From: Puccinia triticina
Lineage: Eukaryota; Basidiomycota; Pucciniomycetes; Pucciniales; Pucciniaceae
Length of the DNA stretch: 64,000 bases
Assembly (NCBI RefSeq): GCF_026914185.1
Contig: NC_070565.1
Location: 4,464,001-4,528,000, forward strand
Direction: 5' to 3'
Each line of letters starts with the position of its first letter. The stretch's first letter is position 1. A program made the translations under genes and the position numbers. Under the pieces are notes generated by a model. It had not been told where the DNA came from. It did not search any database and saw only the letters and a program-made list of their open reading frames with translations. Below are positions 57,730 to 64,000 of this stretch, one piece after another.

Positions 57730-58014
57730 CGCACCCTGGCCATGCCCCCCTCCGTCGCCATCTGGTCCCTCACCCCCTCCCCCGCACACACCCGGCTGGC
57801 CATCGCCTGCGACGACGGCGCCATCCGCATCGCCGCCATCGCTGACAACCAGCTCGAGCTCGACCGCTGCAACACCCGTCTCCTCAGCCTCGCCTGGGGC
57901 ATGTCACCCTCCAAAACTCCTCTCCCGCTCCAGGAGCCCACCGACTCGCAGCTCTTCCTCGTCGCCGGCGGCGCCGACTCCAGTCTGCGCAAGTGGGCCG
58001 CCGGCCCTGATTAA
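57730..58014 (+). pseudogene. captured exon of a UTP4/cirhin-like WD40 protein
   Basis: An acceptor-like TCTGTCTAG is followed by one open GC-rich frame: RTLAMPPSVAIWSLTPSPAH, then LAIACDDGAIRIAAI, then TRLLSLAWGMSPSK, then LFLVAGGADSSLRKW. Two consecutive WD40-type blades with the pattern AIWSL...ACDDGxIR and TRLLSLAWG...GxADSSLRKW match UTP4 (cirhin), a small-subunit processome protein. Coding similarity stops right after LRKW. The base composition is far more GC-rich than its surroundings. No other exons of the gene were seen, so this is a transposon-captured fragment rather than a functional gene. Confidence 0.6.
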
Positions 58015-59580
58015 AATGATGCAGGATCCGTCAATCAATGTCAAGGATACCGCTGCCTGGATGTTGGGTAGAGTGACCAATCAACTGATTGGCACCATTG
58101 CCTCCTCGAGACACTCGTCACTGCCCTTCCGGTGTCCTGGGCAACAATACACGTATTGTTGGTAACTCTGGTCAAACAGTCGGGCAACCCTAGCAAACCC
58201 AATTCTGTTTTACATGTCTAGCCATTTACGATGGTTCAACCTTTACTCTTCTCACAATATTTCTGATACAATTCATCCAAATCTATCCACAAAGAGGCTT
58301 GATAATCATATCTTGTCACAGTTTACCTACTGCCAAGATTGTAAAACCTTGTGAGATGTCTTCCCCAACCTGGTTTATATACAGATCACAACCAAATCAA
58401 AAGGATATTTTCTCCTGGCTTGTCTTCATAATAAGTGTTTCCCTTCCCCCCACCCTTTTTTTTCTTCATCATCCTTTTCTTTGTGTGTTTTGTCTTGTTT
58501 TTTGTCTTATTATAATTAGCAAGAAAAATATCAGTTTTCTGTTTTATTTTCCTCTGAAAATTTTGGAAGCTTGCCTTAGTCCTTTTTGCTGAGTGAGAAC
58601 CTTCTGCTTCTGTCCTTCTTGCCTATTTTCCACAGTTAATAAAAGCTGAATGTTCATGTACAGTTGTTGGCATAGCTTTGCCAAAGTTATTTGTTATGTC
58701 TTTGCAATCTCAAACTTCATTTTATGATGTATCTTGCCTTGTAATTATGAAATGAAATAAGGTGCGCAAAATGTAAGACATGAAAATCTTTGAAATAGTT
58801 TACATGTAAAGGACTTCTCAACTGTGTGACTTCAACACCTGAACTTCTGATGGTATGTCTACTGTCCCTTACCCTTGCATTCTGTGTCAGTCAGATATCC
58901 ACTAACAAGTTTGGATTTTATATTTGAATGCCTGGTTGGTCTATGAAGATTTACTGCTTAAAACTTAATGTCATTGTTTCTTTTCATTTTCTTACATCAT
59001 TTATATGTCCACATCAGCAGCTAGCACATAGCTATAACCAAACTGAGAAATAGTAATACATACAAACCAACAGCCTGTCAGCCATAGAATAATTTGCAGC
59101 TTTTTTGGTGGGTGAATAACTACTGTTGTTTAACTTGACACTACTTTCTGATTCTCAAGATCATGGCAATTGGGATCAAGCATACATTTACGCAGACCAG
59201 CCAAGCTTTATGTGAAGTTGCAATGTACATATTTCAGCACCTCAGGAAAACCAAGCTCCCAACACATAATTTATTCCTCATGTCATGCATGGTGTGATTA
59301 CAGGCACTCCTAGATCAGAGAGTTGGTGATAGTAGGAAGCTCCCGGGGACTAATCTGAAAAGGTTGAAAGACATACAGAGGCTAAGAGAGGAGATTTTGA
59401 CTTTTATTGAACTTGATTGCAGTGGTTGGATGAGGATTTTAGTCGTCCCCAGAGAGGGAAACCCGCAAGAGCTGTCTCAAGGAAGAATTGGGTGTCATTT
59501 TGAGAGATTTGAGGGATGCATGGGTCAGAGTTTGAAATTTGAATTCTTGCTAGACAGGGGGATTAAACACAGGACTGTAA
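58015..59580. other. AT-rich body of the Helitron-like element
   Basis: No gene recognised. AT-rich with T-runs (58440-58560). The open frame at 59364-59630 crosses the 3' terminal hairpin and is probably not a gene. Confidence 0.4.
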
Positions 59581-61459
59581 AGCCTAATATTTGCAGCGGC
59601 AAAGCCACCTTGGCCTCTAGTTCAAATTAATTACAGCATTTCCAAGAAAATGGGTTTCACTAATTTTACTGCAACATTACCACATTCCAAAATTCTAAAC
59701 CCAATAATACCAAGTTGACTTTTACTTTAATTTTGTACATGAGGGCATATAATGTGAATTACAAGAAACTCATTTTGTTTACAGGAATTACATTCAAGAA
59801 TGGAAATTTTGCTTTCCTATCCTCTGACATCATCAAACAGGAGCAATTGATGAGTTGGACTTGGGTGAAATATCATTTCATCATATTTGGAGTAGAAAGC
59901 GACCGTCATCCCTTGACTGACAGATGATGCGCTGAGACTGTGTCTCTTTGATGACACATAGTCCCTTCCAAAATTGAAAGATTGCTCAACGTCAACAGTT
60001 GTTGCTGTCATAGAAAAAATTGGTTAGGATTCATGAAAAGAAATAAGATTCAACAGAAAACCCACCCGGACAACTTAGCACGTCAAGTTCCATCTGGAGC
60101 AGACCGCCGTGGTCATTACATGCCCGCCCTTGTTGAGTCCACCACTTGAGAGGGTTTACTGGCTGGCCATCGTCATCCAAAGCCAATCCTCCCGCAAGCC
60201 ATACACTGAGCGGATCCTTTGAGCCACCTCCTGAACAAGCTTGAGAAGCGCTGCTGAGTTGAGCAATCACACCCATCTGTGGCTAGTTGGAAGAGATTCA
60301 GCATCAATGGAGGTAGATAGAAAAAGAACAAGAGTTTGTGACTTCACTTACCTTCGGACGTGACTTTGTCTGGTTTGTTATGGTTGGCTGAGAATTGGGT
60401 TTGTAGTGATTCTCCCACATATCATGGGCGATTCTGATGGATTCTTTAATCCATCCAGCTTTCCATTTTGAAAGTTTGAAATATTTGTCTTTTAACAATG
60501 GATGTAGCACTGTGGAAGGAACGGGAATAAGTATTGATTTGAATGGATTTAGATGGATTTATGAAAGGAGCTCACCCATAGCTACTCAATACAACAGTGA
60601 GCAGTCTGTAAGCGTGTAGTATTTATTAGTTAGTTGAAGCCCAGCTTGGCAAGTGTTCCTCAATGCCGGGGTGTACACATTTTGTCAATCAGAAATGGCC
60701 ATTGACAAATGACCGGTGATCTGTGTTAATCAACAAACTAAAGGGGATTTTGAATAAGTAAAACAATTTAAGAAATACATGAGATAAAACAAAAAGAAAA
60801 AGTACCTAAAGGCAAAGACAACACGAGCTGAGATACACGAGGAAACACAAGCGGACGAGAAACAAATGAGAACTAAGATAAAGGAAGTCAGTTTTTGGTG
60901 TTGTCAAAGGAGGATGACGGATTGCCGATTAAGAACCTACTGAGGTGAGATATCTATCAAACTGTAGACAGGAATCGACGAGTTATCGAAAGGAAGTGGA
61001 ATGCGTATTGAAGCGCAGGAATGATGATTGGCGGAATGTCGAGAAGAAGGGATTTGCGCTGAAACAGCGAGATCAAGTAATGAATCTTGATGAGAGATGT
61101 CGACGAATGAATATGTTGAACGTGGAGGAACAGGAGCGAATAAAGAGTATGATGATGATGGTCGCTTCGATGATGACAGTAAATGAGATTGTCAGGTTCC
61201 CCAAGAGGGAAAGTCAGAAGATTCGGAAAGGAGAGAGTTTATACAGCCGAGAAGATAAAGGAAGGAAGGTCTGAGCGGAGTTCTTGCAGGGGACTTTTGA
61301 GAGGACCAAGAGCCGAATGACGTCACTCGAGAATGGGGCCGCTAGAAGATCTAGAGGGATGTCACAGATGTCACATGAATATCAACAATCTGATTGATGA
61401 AGAAAAGACCTGGGATATTTGAGCACCACCGCGAGTTGATACTTGGAAGGTTATATCAT

Positions 61460-61760
61460 AAAATGGTTGAAGTATGTCAATCATGTGGCCAGCTAGGTCA
61501 AGATCAGCCTGGTTTACGTGATATAATCAAAGGTTTCCATGGCGCTTATCTTTCTGCCACTCAAGACTGAAAAGAGAATGTCAAACAGGGGTTTGATTTT
61601 TGGAAGGGGGCAAAGCTTGACTCACATGGCTTTTGAACATTGTTGGATGCTCAAAAGTTGTACCAGAGTGGAATTCCATCTTTTACAGATGTTGCGCTCA
61701 ATCATATGCGGCCTAGAACAATTGTTCTCCCGACAGATTTCAACAAAAAGGGTCTTTGAA
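61460..61760 (+). pseudogene. unassigned frame with internal stops inside the hAT gene
   Basis: A + strand frame reads QPGLRDIIKGFHGAYLSATQ, then FDFWKGAKLDSHGF, then SGIPSFTDVALNHMRPRTIV, with three stops. It looks like decayed coding sequence from another gene inserted in the hAT transposase. I do not recognise it. Confidence 0.3.
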
Positions 61761-62384
61761 GTCGGTGATTTCTTGAGCTTCCAAACAATTTCCCGGAACT
61801 AATTTCTTTAATTATCAGCAAGTGTTGTTTGATTATTCAAGAGTGGGGGATGATGGTTTACCTTGGCCAACGTCTCTTGGCATGATTTGGTAGTGTATAT
61901 GTCATCGTCGGCTTTGTCACTCAGATCGTTGATATCCTCAGTCTCTAATTCAAGCTCTTTGTCATCAATGAGCTCGCCTGCAATGTTCTTATCCATGGCT
62001 GTATGATATTCTGTGTCTTCATCTTCAGAATTGTATTTATCTTCGTTGTACCTATGTAGAATCATGTGATTATCAGGAGATTTCAATATGATAACACAGA
62101 TAAAAAGAATACATTTGAATCAGATTCTGTGGGTCCTCTGGATAAGAGTCCGACCCCTCATTGCTGTTGGAGTTGCTTTCTGCATCATGGCAGTTGATAT
62201 CTTTCTGTGCCTTGTGGCTTCCAAAAGGTTGTAGTATTACTTGAACAATGAGGTTCAAGATATGGGCAAAGCATTGAACCCATTGTGCCTTGCCTGTGAA
62301 TCTGGGCCACCTGAATTTGGCAATCTCCTGGATCATTTTCTGATTGTTTTTGGTGTTGTCCGTTGTGGAACTACTCAAAGGGGA

Positions 62385-63270
62385 GAATAGAGCTTGGAAG
62401 GGAAATGGATAGCAACACTAGTACTAATGTAAGCTATGCAAGGGTGCTGATGAGGCTGCCTTCCTGACTAATGCTGAGGGGATGAGAGTAACACTAAGAA
62501 AAAGAAGAAAAGGTGTGGCTGATTTCTACTTGATCTTAGGAGCTAGTACTATGAGCTGACTACTGCCTACTGAAGGTGAGAGGGTTGGAGCAATGGTTGA
62601 AGGGGGAAAGCAATTGGAAATGATTCAATGGCAATGGGTTGATGAGAATGGGCACTATAATTTCTGTATCTAAAATTCTCTATAAATTCTGCATTGGCTA
62701 GCTAGGGTCTGCTCTGCTCTGCTGGGGTACAAGTGAGGGGGGGAAGGACAGTTCTTATAAGAAGGAAGGATGAGCACAGACAATGAGGAATTCTGGCTAT
62801 GGGAATGAAGGTTGTACAAATGGGGAAAGGTTCTGGCTATGGGAATAAAAGATTGTACAAATGGGGAAAGTGATGTGAACATAGTAACAACTTGTAATGA
62901 TGAGCACTACTGAAAGGGGTAAGCACAGATCCAATGATGTAATGTGTACAATAGGGATAGTACATAATGAGTAAATTATGTAAAGGGTTTAGTATGTGAG
63001 AATATATATGTGAAAAGAATGTGATGTAATGATTCAACTAAGTTACTAATGAAATGAGTATTGTAAGTAATGAAGACTGTAGGTTTTCTGTAAGTCACAT
63101 ATCCTTTATAACTATTGAACCATTGAAGATAAGGGGGTACTATGTATGAGTGACTACAGGTGAAATTTGGCGTAGAATCTGAATATGCAATAATAATGAG
63201 GTATTTGTGAAGGTTTATGGGGAGATGGGCAATGTAATGATGAATATATGTAAAGAAAAGCAATAAAATA
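62385..63270. repeat. AT-rich insertion or long intron with a 41-bp tandem duplication
   Basis: This separates two transposase blocks. It contains a 41-bp purine-rich word (GGTTCTGGCTATGGGAATRA type) duplicated at about 62789-62870. Open frames here are low-complexity. Its ends resemble neither LTRs nor inverted repeats. Confidence 0.45.
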
Positions 63271-64000
63271 CTACTTATGGTTTGGAATGGAACACCACAC
63301 CGTTACAATACCACAAATCTAAGAGAGCAAAAATTAACCAGCATCCAAAAATGGTCCAGAGCAAAAGTGAGGATGATTTTACCTTATTCTGCACTCGGAA
63401 TTTTTCTACAATTGCTCGGACAGTTTCCGCCAAATACACCCCAGTGTGTCTTTCCTTTAACCTGACAAAGTCAAGGGGAATTGCCTCTAACTCAAAAATT
63501 TTGCCTTTGTGTTGAATCAAGCGGTATACCACCGTTCCTAAAATATCATACCCATTGGGCGACTGCCAGGCATCAAGTCCTATATACATCGCTCCCTTAT
63601 GATGCTAAATCAAAAATAAAATCAGAAATTCAAACGGTTAATTCAAAAGAAAGAGAGAGAAAAAACAAACTTCAAGTGATTTGATGTATTCTCCCTGAAC
63701 GGCGGTATATAGGATGTTTATGCCACGGGAAACTGCCTTGCGGGTGGGCAGATTTTTCAAGACGGTCAGATGCAGGATGCCGCAATGTGCCTGTTTTCCA
63801 AGAGCCAAAGAAGGGCAAGCTGCTTCAGCGCACCAGATTGCACATAGCTGGGCGACCTTTTTACATTAATATTTCAGTCTATTGAATAGAAAAAATCAAA
63901 ATAAGCAAATCACACTTACCTTGTGTGGATCAATATTGCCAGTTCCAGATACCCCAACCACGGCGAGATTCTTAGTTTCAATGACCTGTTGTTGTTTCTT

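Larger units (their letters stand above)
55680..59620 (+). mobile_element. non-autonomous Helitron-like element, member 1
   Basis: It starts TCCAAGTATATTAAAG after an A at 55679 and ends GCGGCAAAGCCAC-CTTGGC-CTCTAG followed by T at 59621. The first ~450 bp match the start of the element at 48074-50527, including the stretch with AACAATGGGG-free GC-rich words and the TATA-like end (CTATTTATAG near 56150). The 3' hairpin has one mismatch. The interior differs completely from member 2 and contains a UTP4-like exon, an inserted MITE and unassigned frames. No Rep/helicase is present. Confidence 0.65.
59817..64000 (-). pseudogene. hAT transposase gene, degraded and interrupted; runs off the right edge
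   Basis: From the right edge on the minus strand, coding blocks are: 64000-63920 (VVGVSGTGNIDPHK), 63856-63671 (VAQLCAIWCAEAACPSLALG; LHLTVLKNLPTRKAVSRGIN), 63604-63383 (MYIGLDAWQSPNGYDILGTV), about 62378-62210 (MIQEIAKFRWPRF; CFAHILNLIVQVILQPFG) and 62086-61860 (acidic linker). After a gap come about 60510-60346 (MLHPLLKDKYFKLSKWKAGW), 60270-60066 (DPLSVWLAGGLALDDDGQP; VNPLKWW) and 60004-59817 (TTVDVEQSFNFGRDYVSSKR). The blocks are joined by plausible GT-AG introns (for example GTAAGT at 63919, GTAAAA at 63382, and 60065-60005), and the order is that of rust hAT transposases. A segment of about 1 kb (60.6-61.8 kb) replaces central transposase sequence and another of about 0.9 kb (62.4-63.3 kb) separates two blocks. 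The N-terminal zinc-finger region lies beyond the window. Confidence 0.75.

Noticed and set aside
59364..59630. 88-codon frame at the end of the Helitron-like element
   Set aside because: Its C-terminus is the terminal hairpin sequence read as codons; the same happens in the other copy at 48010-48426.

Overview
The window looks like accessory chromosome sequence from a rust fungus (Basidiomycota, Pucciniales). The evidence is small phase-consistent GT-AG introns, ordinary fungal genes (RhoGAP, PEX11), a secreted cysteine-rich protein, and transposase and pol families of the kind that fill large rust genomes. Most of it is transposon-derived. No rRNA, functional tRNA, CRISPR or bacterial-style operon was seen.

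Layout. 0-3.4 kb: intergenic repeats, including a converging inverted repeat. 3.5-4.6 kb (+): six-exon secreted cysteine-rich protein of 242 aa. 7.05-8.55 kb (-): three-exon unknown protein of 453 aa. 10-20 kb: repeat land with a copia-like LTR, a degraded gag-like frame, minisatellites, a hAT-type MITE, a mirror-image array at 15.2-15.75 kb, two foldback MITEs and a broken Tc1/mariner-type transposase. 21.8-22.6 kb (+): single-exon unknown protein of 266 aa. 23.4-29.5 kb: a dense composite of inverted modules with a 1.2-kb near-palindrome built from about 18-19 separate hairpins, a second hairpin array split by a solo LTR, and tiny CACTA-like palindromes. 29.9-30.6 kb: hAT remnant. 32.3-34.0 kb (+): RhoGAP. 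35.5-36.5 kb (+): PEX11-family protein. 37.9-38.8 kb: hAT-type MITE with a perfect 8-bp target duplication.

40.5-52.35 kb (-) is one Ty3/gypsy retrotransposon with gag, protease, RT/RNase H and integrase. Stop codons inactivate it, its 5' LTR is truncated, and about 4 kb is inserted between gag and protease. That insert holds a non-autonomous Helitron-like element (48.07-50.53 kb) carrying a cyclin fragment. A second member of the same family (55.68-59.62 kb, opposite orientation) has the same 5' end and the same type of 3' hairpin-CTAG end, but carries a UTP4-like WD40 exon instead. A small hAT lies at 53.8-54.9 kb. A larger degraded hAT transposase gene (59.8 kb to the right edge, -) closes the window.

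The host genes show no functional linkage; they are islands among nested transposons. The most interesting signals are the hairpin-satellite arrays (24.2-25.1, 26.3-27.7 and 53.4-53.6 kb), the two gene-capturing Helitron-like elements, and 57-156 bp CACTA-like palindromes with 3-bp target duplications. All gene models were spliced by eye from the DNA. Family assignments rest on motif recognition, not on searches.
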